Below are positions 36,701-48,146 of a stretch of 64,000 nucleotides of DNA, in pieces. Origin of the DNA: Triticum aestivum. Taxonomy: Eukaryota > Streptophyta > Magnoliopsida > Poales > Poaceae. How positions within the stretch are numbered: position 1 is the stretch's first letter; each line of letters begins with the position of its first letter. The notes beneath the pieces were generated by a model that saw nothing but the letters and a program-made list of their open reading frames with translations, searched no databases and had not been told where the DNA came from. The stretch lies in NCBI RefSeq assembly GCF_018294505.1, contig NC_057801.1, positions 201,752,538-201,816,537 of the forward strand, in the 5' to 3' direction. The position numbers and the translations under genes were made by a program.

Positions 36701-37042
36701 GGGGCTGGCTGGGCCAGGTGGGGAAGGGCTGGCCCAGATGGGCCAGTGGGGGGTTCCTTCCCCCCACCTCTTTTGTTTTATTTTCCTTTTTTTTATATTT
36801 TTCCCTTTTCTTACTTTCTGTTTTAGATTAATTAAAATGCCAAATCATTTTACAAAATTTTGTGCACCCCACCATAATTAGGTTTGCTATTTTAGACAAC
36901 CCCCGAACATTTTAGTTTTAGTTTTTGAAACCTTTTATCTTTGGTTTTGTTTTGAATTTATTTGTAGACCGGGTTCGAATCAACGTGAGGTTAGCCACAG
37001 TAACCGAGGTGATCACTGTTGCTTAATCATCCGGGTGTTACA
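33724..37042 (-). repeat. 5' LTR of the minus-strand LARD
   Basis: Nearly identical to 25802-29508 but lacking 381 bp: sequence jumps from cagtgg (36165-36170) to agccgg (36171), corresponding to 28252 and 28634. Two bases of microhomology (gg) lie at the junction. It keeps all three inverted repeats. Confidence 0.87.
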
Positions 37043-37047
37043 CCAGA

Positions 37048-37633
37048 AGAGCAAAGAGATGCTCCTCAACCTACTGAACTTTATGAAAATATTCATTTTG
37101 AGATTCCTTCGGGTATGATAGAAAAACTGTTAGCTAATCCTTTTGCAGGAGACGGAACATTGCATCCCGATTTACACCTTATCTTTATGGATGAAGTTTG
37201 TGGATTATTTAAGCTTGCAGGTATTCCTGATGATGTTGTCAACAGGAAGGTCTTCCCTTTATCTTTGAAGGGAGATGCAATGACATGGTATAGGCTATGT
37301 GATGATACGAGATCTTGGAATTATAAGCGATTGAAGTTGGAATTTCACCAGAAGTTTTATCATATGCATCTTGTTCATCGTGACCGTAATTACATATATA
37401 ATTTCTGTCCTCGCGAAGGAAAAAGCATTGCTCAAGCTTGGGGGAGGCTTAAGTCAATGTTGTATTCATGCCCCAATCATGAGCTCTCTCGGGAAATGAT
37501 TATTCAGAATTTTTATGCTCGACTTTCTCTCAATAATCGCAACTTGCTCGATACTTCCTGTACTGGTTCTTATATGCTGAAGACTATTGATTTCAAATGG
37601 GACTTATTGGAAAGAATTAAACGCAACTCTTAA
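37048..37633 (+). pseudogene. gag: Sabrina-like gag, main part
   Basis: This is the retroelement capsid-type protein that packages element RNA. After the split start, about 195 codons remain open to a TAA at 37631-37633. A retrotrans_gag-type core is visible: FPLSLKGDAMTWY at about 37255-37293, then a basic helix, and AWGRLKSMLYSCPNHELSR near 37434-37490, followed by an FYARLS segment. That order is typical of Athila-lineage gag. The terminal TAA interrupts what is normally a continuous gag-pol frame, because recognisable polyprotein sequence continues directly after it. An 11.2-kb element separates it from its start codon. Confidence 0.8.
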
Positions 37634-39231
37634 GATTGGGGTTCCGACGATGGTAAGGAGTCAGGTATGACACATAAGTTTGATTGTGTTAAATCTTTTA
37701 TGGATACCGATGCTTTCCTGGATTTGGCTCTAAGTATGGACTTGACTCTGAGATAGTAGCTCCTTTTTGTGAATCTTTTGCTACTCATGTTGATCTTCCT
37801 AAAGAGAAGTGGTTTAAATATAATCCTCCTGTTGAAGTGAAAGTAGTTGCACCTATTACTGTCGAAGAAAAGACTATTACATATAGTGATCCTATTGTTC
37901 CTACTGCTTATGTTGAAAAACCTCCTTTTCCTGTTAGGATAAAATATCATGCTAAAGCTTCGACTGTTGTTCGTAAGAGTAATACTAGGACATATACACC
38001 TCCTGAGCAAATTAATGTTGAACCTAGTATTGCTATGGTTAAAGATCTCTTGGACGAGGATTTAGATGGGCATGTTATTTCTTTCTTGGGTGAGACTGCT
38101 AATATTGCTAGACCTGATACTAAGACACGTAGACCTGTTGTAGGCATTCCTGTTATTTCTGTTAAAATAGGAGATCATTGTTATCATGGCTTATGTGATA
38201 TGGGTGCTAGTGCTAGTGCGATACCTTATGATCTTTATAAAGAAATTATGCACGACATTGCACCCGTTGAATTGGAATACATTGATGTTACTATTAAGCT
38301 TGCTAATAGGGATACCATCAAACCTATTGGGATTGTTAGAGATGTTGAAGTTTTGTGTGGGAAGGTTAAATACCCTGCCGATTTTCTTATTCTTGCTTCC
38401 CCACAAGATGATTTTTGTCCCATTATTTTTGGTAGACCCTTCTTGAATACAGCTAGTGCTAAGATTAATTGTGAAAGGAATATTGTCACTGTTGGCATAG
38501 ATGGTATGTCTCATGAGTTTAATTTTGCCAAATTTAGTAGACAACCTCGTGAAAGGGAACCATCTAGTAAGGATGAAATTATTGGTCTTGCTTCCATTGT
38601 TGTTCCTCCAACTGATCCGTTAGAACAATATTTGCTAGACCATGAAAACGATATGTTTATGAAGTAAAGGGAAGAAATAGATGAAGTATTCCTTAAACAG
38701 GAACCTATGCTGAAACATAATCTTCCCGTTGAAATTCTTGGGGATCTCCCTCCACCCAAGGGTGATCCCGTGTTTGAACTCAAACCATTACCTGATAATC
38801 TTAAGTATGCTTATCTTGATGAAAAAGAAATATATCCTATTATTATTAGTGCTAACCTTACAGAGAAAGAAGAAGAAAGATTATTAAAAACTCTGAAGAA
38901 GCATCGAGCTGCTATTGGATATACTCTGGATGATCTTAAGGGCATTAGTCCCACATTATGTCAGCACAAAATGTCAGTGGAGAAAGATGCCAAGCAAGTT
39001 CGAGATCCTCAAAGACGATTAAATCCCAAAATGAAGGAAGTGGTAAGAAAGGAGATTCTAAAGCTCTTTGAGGCAGGTATTATTTATCCCGTTGCTGATA
39101 GTGAATGGGTAAGCCCTGTCCATTGTGTCCCTAAAAAGGGAGGTATTACCGTTGTTCCTAACGATAAAGATGAATTGATCACGCAAAGAATTATTACAGG
39201 TTATAGGATGGTAATTGATTTCCGTAAGTTA
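37634..39231 (+). pseudogene. pol: Sabrina-like pol: aspartic protease and N-terminal reverse transcriptase
   Basis: The frame changes near 37720-37735 and then runs open from about 37730 to a TAA at 38665-38667, reopening in the same frame to 39231. The protease site reads CDMGASASAIPYDLY near 38195-38240, the DxGAS version used by Athila elements, followed by a FGRPFL flap region near 38429. The start of the reverse transcriptase is seen as EILKLFEAGIIYPVADSEWVSPVHCVPKKGG at about 39052-39145 (given here only as a landmark), then GYRMVIDFRKL ending at 39231. There a Helitron-like element interrupts it. This enzyme would cleave the polyprotein and copy element RNA, but it is not translatable here. 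Confidence 0.82.
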
Positions 39232-39568
39232 CTAGCAATGTGCCTGTGCATTGCAACAGATCCAAAGTAGAATAGTATTTGTTCACGAACTTGAAGAAAA
39301 CACTCTTGTTTTGATATACATATAGCACTAAAAATATATTACGTTTCACTCAAAATATATTTCTCATGTTGTTTTGATGAGGTGAGGGAGGGATGTGGTT
39401 GCTTTCAAGACAATAAGGGGGTTTCTGCAAATTGGAGCAGAGATGTGGGCTATTATTGCAAAAATGCCACAACTTACCTCGCAGCCGTTAGATGCAGATC
39501 TAATGGTCAGAAATGACGGATGGCAGACACACCATCATCACCAATTGAGTCTTTTATAGGAGCAGAGA
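39232..39568 (-). mobile_element. Small non-autonomous Helitron-like element in the pol gene
   Basis: Removing these 337 bp restores the reading frame exactly (aagtta joined to aataaag) with no target duplication, which is the Helitron insertion mode. On the minus strand the element starts TC (tctctgctcc) and ends CTAG. A potential hairpin, gcaatg and cattgc around an 8-nt loop, lies at the 3' end. The sequence gcaatgcacaggcacattgc resembles the gcaacgcacgggcac ends of grass Helitrons. The host dinucleotide is TT rather than the usual AT. No Rep/helicase is encoded. Confidence 0.72.
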
Positions 39569-42059
39569 AATAAAGCTACTAAGAAAGATCATTACCCTTT
39601 ACCTTTTATTGATCAAATGCTAGAAAGGCTATCCAAACACACACATTTTTGCTTTCTAGATGGTTATTATGGCTTCTCTCAAACACCTGTGTCAGCGAAG
39701 GATCAATCTAAAACTACTTTTACTTGCCCTTTTGGTACTTTTGCTTATAGACGTATGCCTTTTGGTTTATGTAATGCACCTGCCACCTTTCAAAGATGCA
39801 TGATGGCTATATTTTCTGATTTTTGTGAAAAGATTTGTGAGGTATTCATGGATGACTTCTTCGTCTATGGATCCTCTTTTGATGATTGTTTGAGCAACCT
39901 TGATCGAGTTTTGCAGAGATGCGAAGACACTAGTCTCGTCTTGAATTGGGAAAAGTGTCACTTTATGGTTAATGGAGGCATTGTCTTGGGGCACAAGATC
40001 TCCGAGAGAGGTATTGAAGTTGATAAAGCCAAAGTTGATGCTATTGAAAAGATGCCATGTCCCAAGGACATAAAAGGTATAAGAAGTTTCCTTGGTCATG
40101 CCGGCTTTTATAGGAGGTTCATTAAGGACTTTTCTAAAATCTCTAGGCCTCTGACTAATTTATTGCAAAAAGATATTCCTTTTGTCTTTGATGATGATTG
40201 TGTAGAAGCATTTGAAACACTTAAGAAAGCTTTGATCACTGCACCTATTGTTCAGCCACCTGATTGGAATTTACCTTTTGAAATTATGTGTGATGCTAGT
40301 GATTATGCTGTAGGTGCTGTTTTAGGGCAAAGAGTCGATAAGAAATTGAATGTTATCCAGGATGCTAGTAAGACTCTTGATACTGCCCAGAGAAATTATG
40401 CTACTACTGAAAAAGAGTTCTTAGCAGTTGTGTTTGCATGTGATAAGTTTAGACCTTATATTGTTGATTCCAAAGTTACTATTCACACTGATCATGCTGC
40501 TATTAAATATCTTATGGAAAAGAAAGATGCTAAGCCTAGACTCATTAGATGGGTTCTCTTGCTCCAAGAATTTGACTTGCATATTATTGATAGAAAGGGA
40601 GCTGAGAACCCGTTGCAGACAACTTGTCTAGGTTAGAGAATGTTCTTGATGACCCACTGCCTATTAATGATAGCTTTCCTGATGAACAATTAGCGGTCGT
40701 CAATGCTTCTCGTACTGCTCCTTGGTATGCTGACTATGCTAATTACATTGTTGCTAAATATATACCGCCTAGTTTCACATACCAGCAAAAGAAAAAGTTC
40801 TTTTATGATTTAAGACATTACTTCTAGGATGATCCACACCTTTATAAAGAAGGAGTAGATGGTGTTATTAGACGTTGTGTGCCTGAGCATGAACAGGAAC
40901 AGATTCTATGTAAGTGTTACTCTGAATCTTATGGAGGACACCACGCTGGAGACAGAACTGCACACAAGGTACTACAATCTGGTTTTTATTGGCCTACTCT
41001 CTTCAAAGATGCTCGTAAGTGTGTCTTATCTTGTGATGAATGTCAAAGAATAGGTAACATTAGTAGACGTCAAGAAATGCCTATGAATTATTCTCTTTTT
41101 ATCGAACCATTTGATGTTCGGGGCTTTGATTATATGGGACCTTTTCCTGCCTCCAATGGTTATACACATATTTTAGTTGTTGTTGGTTACGTTACCAAGT
41201 GGGTAGAAGCTATTCCAACTAGTAGTGCTGATCATAACACTTCTATTAAAATGCTTAAAGAAGTTATTTTTCCGAGGTTTGGAGTCCCTAGATATCTTAC
41301 GACTGATGGTGGTTCACATTTTATTCATGGTACTTTCCGTAAGATGCTTGCTAAGTATGATGTCAATCATAGAATCGCATCTCCTTATCACCCGCAGTCT
41401 AGTGGTCAAGTAGAGTTGAGCAATAGAGAGCTCAAATTAATTTTGCAAAAGACTGTGAATAGATCTAGAAAGAATTGGTCCGAAAAACTTGATGATGCAT
41501 TATGGGCCTATAGAACTGCATACAAAAATCCTATGGGCATGTCTCCATATAAGATGGTTTATGGAAAAGCATGTCATTTACCTCTTGAACTTGAACATAA
41601 AGCATATTGGCTATTAAGGAGCTCAATTATGATTTCAAACTTGTCGGTGAGAAGAGGTTATTTGATATTAGTTCACTTGATGAATGGAGAACCCAAGCAT
41701 ATGAGAATGCCAAGCTTTTCAAAGAAAAAGTCAAACGCTGGCATGATAAGAGGATACAAAAGTGTGAGTTTAACGTAGGAGATTATGTGTTATTGTTCAA
41801 CTCTCATTTTAGATTTTTTACAGGAAAACTTCTCTCAAAATGGGAAGGTCCCTACGTTATCGAGGAGGTCTATCGTTCTGGTGCTATAAAAATCAACAAC
41901 TTCAAAGGCACAAATCCGAGGGTGATAAACGGTCAAAGAATTAAACATTATATTTCAGGTAATCCTATCAATGTTGAAACTAATATTATTGAAACCATAA
42001 CCCCTGAGGAATACATAAGGGACACTTTCCAAAACGTTCCAGACTCCGAAAAGGCATAG
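39569..42059 (+). pseudogene. pol: Sabrina-like pol: reverse transcriptase, RNase H and integrase
   Basis: The frame continues from the Helitron junction. The reverse transcriptase has [12 protein letters not shown] near 39761 and the catalytic FMDD with its two Asp at 39851-39856. RNase H follows with [15 protein letters not shown] near 40288 and a TDHAAIKYL segment near 40486. The integrase has a zinc-binding HH..CC region (about 40933-41050), a catalytic Asp in the FDYMGPF stretch, a second in TTDGGSHF and the Glu in SGQVELSNRE (about 41401-41430). Lesions are a one-base loss near 40611, a TAG at 40825-40827 and another one-base loss near 41606. The last frame ends at 42059. All active-site residues I could see are intact. 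Confidence 0.85.
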
Positions 42060-42384
42060 GTATGTGGTACGGTAAGTAAACCGACTCCAAAATAACTTTA
42101 ATGGCAATTTTCATCAGTTTTGGATTATTTAAGAATTTTAGGAAGAAAGAAGTAGTCTGAAAGGGACACGAGGCCGCCACGAGAGTGGAGGGCGCCCCCC
42201 CATGTAGGGCGCGCCCCTCGTCTCGTGGGCACCTCGTGTGCCTCCCGGACTCCGTTTTCTTGTATGTTACGTATTTTGGTCCGTAAAAATTCATTATATA
42301 TACTCCCGAAGGTTTTGACCACCGTATCACGCAAATACCCTCTGTTTTCGTTTCGAGCTGTTCCTGTTGCAGATTTGGAACAAG

Positions 42385-42783
42385 ATGTCGTCCCAAGATT
42401 CGGAGGGAGAGAGCTACATGGCTGATTATATCGCAAACCCAAAAGTATATGAGGATGTGGAACATTATGGCTGGACCACAGAGGAAGAAGAAGACTATGA
42501 TCCAAAGGGGAAGGAGGAGACAAGCTCCGATGAAGAGGACGATCCACTACCTCAACCTGGTGATATGCATGTGGAGTTCAAGAAGTCAAGCCTCCCTAAG
42601 GTCCAATCTATCCCACCATGTTTTTTGCAGGACAGCAAGGCAGCACTATGCAAAAAGATAATGAAACTTGAGCTCGAGAATGAGGATCAGAGGGAGGAAA
42701 ATTTTAGCCTCAGACGCAAGCTAGAGAAGAAAAATGCAACAACTCCACCGACATTACCACCTCCATCACCTCCGAGGAAATAA
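42385..42783 (+). CDS. Post-pol ORF of the Sabrina-like element, function unknown
   Basis: An open frame of 132 codons starts MSSQDSEGESYMADY; an upstream ATG at 42367 would add six residues. It lies between pol and the 3' LTR, where Athila-lineage elements may carry an extra, sometimes envelope-like, gene. It shows no signal peptide and no membrane segment. The first half is very acidic (EEEEDYD, SSDEEDD). A probable coiled coil follows (about residues 85-115, ending LRRKLEKK), then a Pro-rich tail ending PPSPPRK. It is the only element ORF in the window without an obvious lesion. I cannot assign a function. Low expression or chance survival are possible. Confidence 0.5.
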   Translation: MSSQDSEGESYMADYIANPKVYEDVEHYGWTTEEEEDYDPKGKEETSSDEEDDPLPQPGDMHVEFKKSSLPKVQSIPPCFLQDSKAALCKKIMKLELENEDQREENFSLRRKLEKKNATTPPTLPPPSPPRK

Positions 42784-44321
42784 TCTCATGAGTATGGGCA
42801 CTCCCCTTGGCAACTGCTAAGCTTGGGGGAGGTGTCCCGGTATCGTATCACCATCACACTCCTATCTTTACCACTTTATTCAGTTCGATCCTTTTAGTAG
42901 TATCTTGATCTAGTAGTTTGAAGTTTTGATATCAAGTAGTTTTGAGTTTTGCATTGTGATCTCTTTATGTAATCGAGTCTGTGTGCTATCTATAATAAAG
43001 ATTAGTGTTGAGTCAAGGGCTTTGCTTTGTTGCTATGTTCTTGAGAAAGTAGAAAGAATAAAAGAGTTTATATTGATCTTATGGATAGTGATAACTTAAC
43101 ACATAGAAAGTATGAGGCATAAAAATTGTTGAGAGTTGATGAACGTAGTCTTGGTCATCGTTGCAATTAATATGAAGTGATAAGGAAAGAGGGGTTCACA
43201 TATAAATACAATATTTTGGACATTTTTTATAATTGGGAGCACTCATTAAATATGACATGCTAAAAGAGTTGACGTTGGACAAGGAAGACAACGTAATGGT
43301 TTATGTTTTCCGACATCTCAGTTAAAGTATATTGTCATTGACCTTCCAAACATGTCGAGTTTGCCTTTCCCCCTCATGCTAGCCAAAATTCTTGCACCAA
43401 GTAGAGATACTACTTGTGCTTCCAAACATCCTTAAACCCAGTTTTGCCATGAGAGTCCACTATACCTACCTACGGATTGAGTAAGATCCTTCAAGTAAGT
43501 TGTCATCGGTGCAAGCGATAAAAATTGCTCTCTAAATATGTATGACTTATTAGTGTGGAGAAAATAAGCTTTGTACGAACTTGTTGTGGAAGTAATAAAA
43601 GCGACGGACTGCATAATAAAGGTTCACATACAAGGGGGAATATAAAGTGACGTTCTTTTGCATTAAGATTTCGTGCATCAACCCTAAACGTGCATGACAA
43701 CCTCTGCTTCCCTCTGCGAAGGGCCTATCTTTTATTTCATGTTTTTACTTTATGCTTGAGTCAAGGTGATCCTCACCTTTCCCTTTTTCATTTTATCCTT
43801 TGGCAAGCTCTTCGTGTTTGAAAGATCATGATATATATATATATATATCCAATTGGATGTAAGTTAGCATGGTCTATTATTGTTGACATCACCTAAAGGT
43901 GAATACGTTGGGAGGCAACACAATAAGCCCCTGTCTTTCTCAGTGTCTGGCTGAAACTCAATAACCACAAGTATTGTGTGAGTGTTAGCAATTATAGAAG
44001 ACTACATGATAGTTGAGTATGTGAACTTGCTCAAGAGCTCTATTGTTGACTCTTTCTGATGTTACGATAAATTGCAATTGCTTCAATGACTGAGATTATA
44101 GTTTGTTAGTTCCCAATGAAGTTTTTGAACCATACTTGACATTGTGAATTGCTTGTTACTTGAGCATAAGAAATCATATGACAAAAATCTATTTATGTTA
44201 CTGCTATTAGAATGATCATGATGCCCTCATGTCCGTATTTTATTTTTATCGACACCTCTATCTCTAAACATGTGGACACATTTTTCAATTTCGGCTTCCG
44301 CTTAAGGACAAGCGAGGTCTA
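42784..44321 (+). other. Non-coding 3' region of the Sabrina-like element
   Basis: About 1.5 kb between the post-pol ORF and the purine tract, with no coding signal on either strand. A short (at)n tract lies near 43831. Such a long untranslated segment is common in Athila-lineage elements. Confidence 0.65.
42819..42832 (+). other. Internal copy of the polypurine-tract motif
   Basis: aagcttgggggagg matches the true tract at 44321-44334 for thirteen bases. It lies just after the post-pol ORF, about 1.5 kb upstream of the 3' LTR. Confidence 0.6.
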
Positions 44322-44334
44322 AGCTTGGGGGAGT
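44322..44334 (+). other. Polypurine tract of the Sabrina-like element
   Basis: agcttgggggagt directly abuts the 3' LTR start TGATACG at 44335. Confidence 0.82.
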
Positions 44335-45861
44335 TGATACGTCCATTTGGCATCATGCTTTTATATCAATATTTATTGCATTATGGGCTGTTATTACACA
44401 TTATATCTCAATACTTATGGCTATTCTCTCTTATTTTACAAGGTTTACCATGAAGAGGGGGAACGCCGGCAGCTGAAATTCTGGCTAGAAAAGGAGCAAA
44501 CATTGGAAACCAATTCTGCACAACTCCAAAATTCCTGAAACTCCACGAAACAACCTTTTGGGTTTAATAAGAATTTATGAGCGAAAGAAATAGTCCAGGG
44601 GGCCCACACCCTGTCCAGGAGACAGGGCGGCGCCCCCCCGCCCTATAGGGCGCGAACCCCTATCTCCTGGGCCCCCTGTTGGGCCTCCGGCGTCCATCTT
44701 CTGCTATATCACCACTTTTACCCTGGAAAAATTCGTGGGCAAGCTTACGGGACGAAACTCTGCCGCCACGAGGCGGAACCTTGGCGGAATCAATCTAGGG
44801 CTCTGGCGGAGCTGTTTTGCCGGGGACACTTCCCTCCTGGAGGGGGAAATCATCACCAACGTCATCACCAACGATCCTCTCATCGGGAGGGGGTCAATCT
44901 CCATCAACATCTTCACCAGCACCATCTCCTCTCAAAACCCTAGTTCATCTCTTGTATCCAATCTTGTATCAAAACCACAAATTGGTACCTGTGGGTTGCT
45001 AGTAGTGTTGATTACTCCTTGTAGTTGATGCTAATTGGTTTACTTGGTGGAATATCATATGTTCAGACCCTTTATGCATATTATTACTCCTCTAATTATG
45101 AACATGAATATGCTTTGTGAGTAGTTACGTTTGTTCCTGAGGACATGGGTGAAGTCTTGCTATTAGTAGTATGTGAATTTGGTATTCGTTTGATATTTTG
45201 TTGAGATGTATGTTGTCTTTTCCTCTAGTGGTGTTATGTGAACGTCGACTACATGACACTTCACCATTATTTGGGCCTAGAGGAAGGCATGGGGAAGTAA
45301 TAAGTAGATGATGGGTTGCTAGAGTGACAGAAGCTTAAATCGTAGTTTATGCGTTGCTTCGTTAGGGGTTGATATGGACCCATATGTTTAATGTTGTGGT
45401 TAGGTTTACCTTAATACTCATTTTTGTAGTTGCGGATGCTTGTAATAGGGGTTAATCATAAGTGGGATGCTTGTCCAAGTTAGGGCAGTACCCAAGTACC
45501 GGTCCACCCACATATCAAATTATCAAAGTACGGAACGTGAATCTTATGAACTTGATGAAAACTAGCTTGACGATAATTCCCAATGTGTCCTCGGGAGCTC
45601 CTTCTTCATTATTAGAATTTTTCCAGGCTTATCCTTTGCTACATAAAGGATTGGGCCACCTTGCTGCACTTTATTTACTTTATTTACTTGTTGCTCGTTA
45701 CTATTTATTTTATCACAAAACTATCTATTACCTACAATTTCAGTGTTTGCAGAGAAAACGTTACTGAAAACCGCTTATCATTTTCTTCCGCTCCTCGTTG
45801 GGTTCGACACTCTTATTTATCGAAAGGACTACGATAGATCCCCTACACTTGTGAGTCATCA
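44335..45861 (+). repeat. 3' LTR of the Sabrina-like element
   Basis: 1527 bp, ending gtgagtcatca. The target duplication cccgt follows at 45862. Divergence from the 5' LTR is clearly greater than that between the LTRs of the element nested in gag. Confidence 0.88.
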
Positions 45862-45866
45862 CCCGT

Positions 45867-46392
45867 GTGGGCCGACCAAATCTTGGGGCTTCTAAGCCTA
45901 TCATAATTTCCTGTGAAATTTCAACTATCCGTTATAGCCCGTAGGAAGATCCATCCCAAAAGCCTAAAAAAGGGAGATCCAACTAAAATACAGTTTTCTC
46001 GGTTTGCAGTTTCTCATGTTGTTGGTAGACATATTTGTTTCTAGCCCGGTAGAAAAGATTTTTTATCCCAGCGAATCTGGTTGTATCTATTAGTGCCGAG
46101 TCCTAAAAAGAAAATGCCCTTGCTCCGTTGGAGATCGGATAGTTGCACAATCTCTGGGTTTCTCCAAATTGGCGATAACACCCGATAGTTTCGCCCCTAA
46201 ATCCAACGTACGTTGATCAGCAGCTCTTAGTGACAAGATGAGTCCATGCCTTTGACATTCCATCAAGCATTGTTGTATCATGAAATCATGCAGAAATGAT
46301 GATTTCATTTGTGCACTCCTACTAATTTGTCACATTGGCCCAACTTGGATCTTTTGTGTGCTCGCCAATCCATTTCCTCACTAACCGGAAGA
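45867..46392. other. Unassigned DNA
   Basis: This is the pre-insertion continuation of 24115. I see no gene, no terminal repeat and no known family. Confidence 0.4.
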
Positions 46393-46527
46393 CAAGTGGA
46401 GGGAATTTCCTATACGCTGCCTATTGCGGCAACTAGTTGCGGCTTTGCACAAGGCGCAACTCACACTGGGCCGGCCCTTTCGGGTTTCACTTGGCGAGAT
46501 AAAAAATCGCAGAAACAACACGCACCA

Positions 46528-46576
46528 GGTATCGAACCGTCAACCTCCTGTGGATGTACACGCTGCGCTAACCACC
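46528..46576 (-). other. tRNA-like A/B-box pair in the left MULE end
   Basis: On the minus strand ggtggttagcgcagcg (46576-46561) resembles a tRNA D-arm/A box. Then, 22-24 bases on, GGTTCGATACC (46538-46528) fits the B-box consensus GGTTCGANNCC exactly. There is no cloverleaf acceptor stem or anticodon arm that I can fold, so it is not a tRNA gene. Confidence 0.45.
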
Positions 46577-48098
46577 ACGAATGGTGCCTGCAAGCGAAAG
46601 AATAACAACACTATTCTAAAAGATGTTCGCGAGCAAGGGATGATGTGGGCCGGCCCGCCCACCGATTTTATGACCCTGGTTTTGGGAACCTTCCAGGAGG
46701 TTTCTGAACCGGGTTTTTTCGGTTTTGCGAACTTTCTAGGAGGTTCCTGAAACATCTTTTTTTTGCTGTTTCAATTCCTTTTTTTCTGTTCCTTTTTTTC
46801 TTTCTCTCCTTTTCCTGTTTCTTTTTCTTTCCTTTTCTATTTTCGTTTTTATTCAAAATATTCATGTTTCTTGAAAATTCTTCACATATTTATATGAAAG
46901 TTTGCATTTTACCAAAAATTGTGAGTTTCAAAAAATTCTTGTATTTCAAAAAATTGTTGGGTTTCCAAAAATTGTTCATGGTTTCAAATTTCTTCCGTAG
47001 CTTCAAAAATTGATCGTGTTTTAAAAGTAACCTTTCCTTTTTTTTTCATATTTCTGTTTCTTTACTTCATTTTTTCTATTTCTTTGCAATTCCTTTTTCT
47101 TCTCTTTCATGTTCTTGACAATTTCCAATATTGTTCAAAAATTCAAAACATGCTAAGAAGTTGAAAAATGTTTCTGTTATTATCTTTTGTTCACAAATTC
47201 AAAAAACAATTCTCCATTTTTATAAAAATGTTTGCATATTTAGAAAAAATGTTCACCTGTCAAATATTGTTCATAAAATAAATAAAATGTTCATATTTTC
47301 AAATTTTCTTCTGGAGTTTGAAAAAAATGTTCCTCTTTCAAAATTCATTCACAATTTTAAGAAAAATGTTCATGTCTTCCAATTTTGTTCTGTAGTTTCA
47401 AAAAATATTTCCATCTCAAAATTTGTTTGCAATTTGTGAAAATGTGTCTGTTTCTAATTTTGTTTGGGAGTTTCAAAAAATGTTCGCAATTTATTATAAA
47501 TGTTTACATTTTCCGATTTTGTTCAGGAGTTTCCATTTTTTTTTCCATTTTTTTAGAAAATGGTCACGTATCCAAAATTTGTTTTGGAATTTAAAAAATG
47601 TTCATCTTCTTTTTTCGATTCTTCTTCTTTTCTCTTGTTCCCTTTTCGTTTTTTAAGAATATTGCCAGAGTTCTTTTAAAATGTTCGTGATTTCATAAAA
47701 ACTGTCCATGTTTTTCAAAAAAAATTAAAACTGAAAAATATTTTCCATTTTTTAAATTTTGTTCTGAGTTTGAAAAAAGTTCTTGTTTCAAAAATTGTTC
47801 ACGGATTCCAAAAATATTCACATTTCCAAATTTCTGTTCAGAGTTTCAAAATTTGTTCCATTTAACAAAAATTTGTTCACATATTCAAAATCATGATTTT
47901 CAAAAAAAAATTAGTTTATCAAAACTTTGTTCACATATTAAAAAAATGTTCGAGCTTTTTATTTTTTTCTCAAATTTGGAAAGTGTTCGCTTAAAGAAAC
48001 ACTTTTTTTAAATAGTGCTCGCGTTTGGAATTTGACAAAATGATCTACATTACCTTGATCTTCGCGCGGCATAGTTAACCGAGAAACATATCCATCGC

Positions 48099-48146
48099 AT
48101 TGGCTAGTCTTGTGCGTACATAATAGGAGGTCCCTGGTTCGGTCCC
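48099..48146 (+). other. tRNA-like A/B-box pair in the right MULE end
   Basis: tggctagtcttg at 48101-48112 is A-box-like. GGTTCGGTCCC at 48136-48146 fits the B box with one mismatch. The spacing is nearly the same as in the left end, and both copies read outward. Confidence 0.4.

Larger units (their letters stand above)
25802..37042 (-). mobile_element. Non-autonomous Tekay-like Gypsy element (LARD), complete, inside the Sabrina-like gag
   Basis: It is flanked by ccaga at 25797-25801 and 37043-37047. Minus orientation is set by a Met-tRNA primer site beside the right LTR and a purine tract beside the left LTR. On the minus strand the LTR starts TGTAACACCCGG and ends GGGGGCGTCACA. LTR lengths differ: 3319 bp (33724-37042) and 3707 bp (25802-29508). 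The internal 4.2 kb shows no gag or pol. The LTRs differ by only about nine substitutions by eye outside one 381-bp deletion and homopolymers, so the insertion is young. I do not recognise the family name. Confidence 0.87.
24121..45861 (+). mobile_element. Sabrina-like Gypsy (Athila lineage) retrotransposon, complete with nested insertions
   Basis: It is bounded by cccgt at 24116-24120 and 45862-45866. LTRs start TGATACGTCC and end GTCATCA, as I remember for Triticeae Sabrina. An Asp-tRNA primer site follows the 5' LTR and a purine tract precedes the 3' LTR. Gag, protease, reverse transcriptase, RNase H and integrase occur in Gypsy order, with a further ORF and long non-coding DNA after pol. 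An 11.2-kb element sits in gag and a 337-bp element in the reverse transcriptase. The coding region carries at least three nonsense changes and three frameshifts, so it is inactive. Confidence 0.88.

Noticed and set aside
46528..46576. A tRNA gene
   Set aside because: Only A- and B-box-like stretches are present. I could not fold an acceptor stem or anticodon arm.
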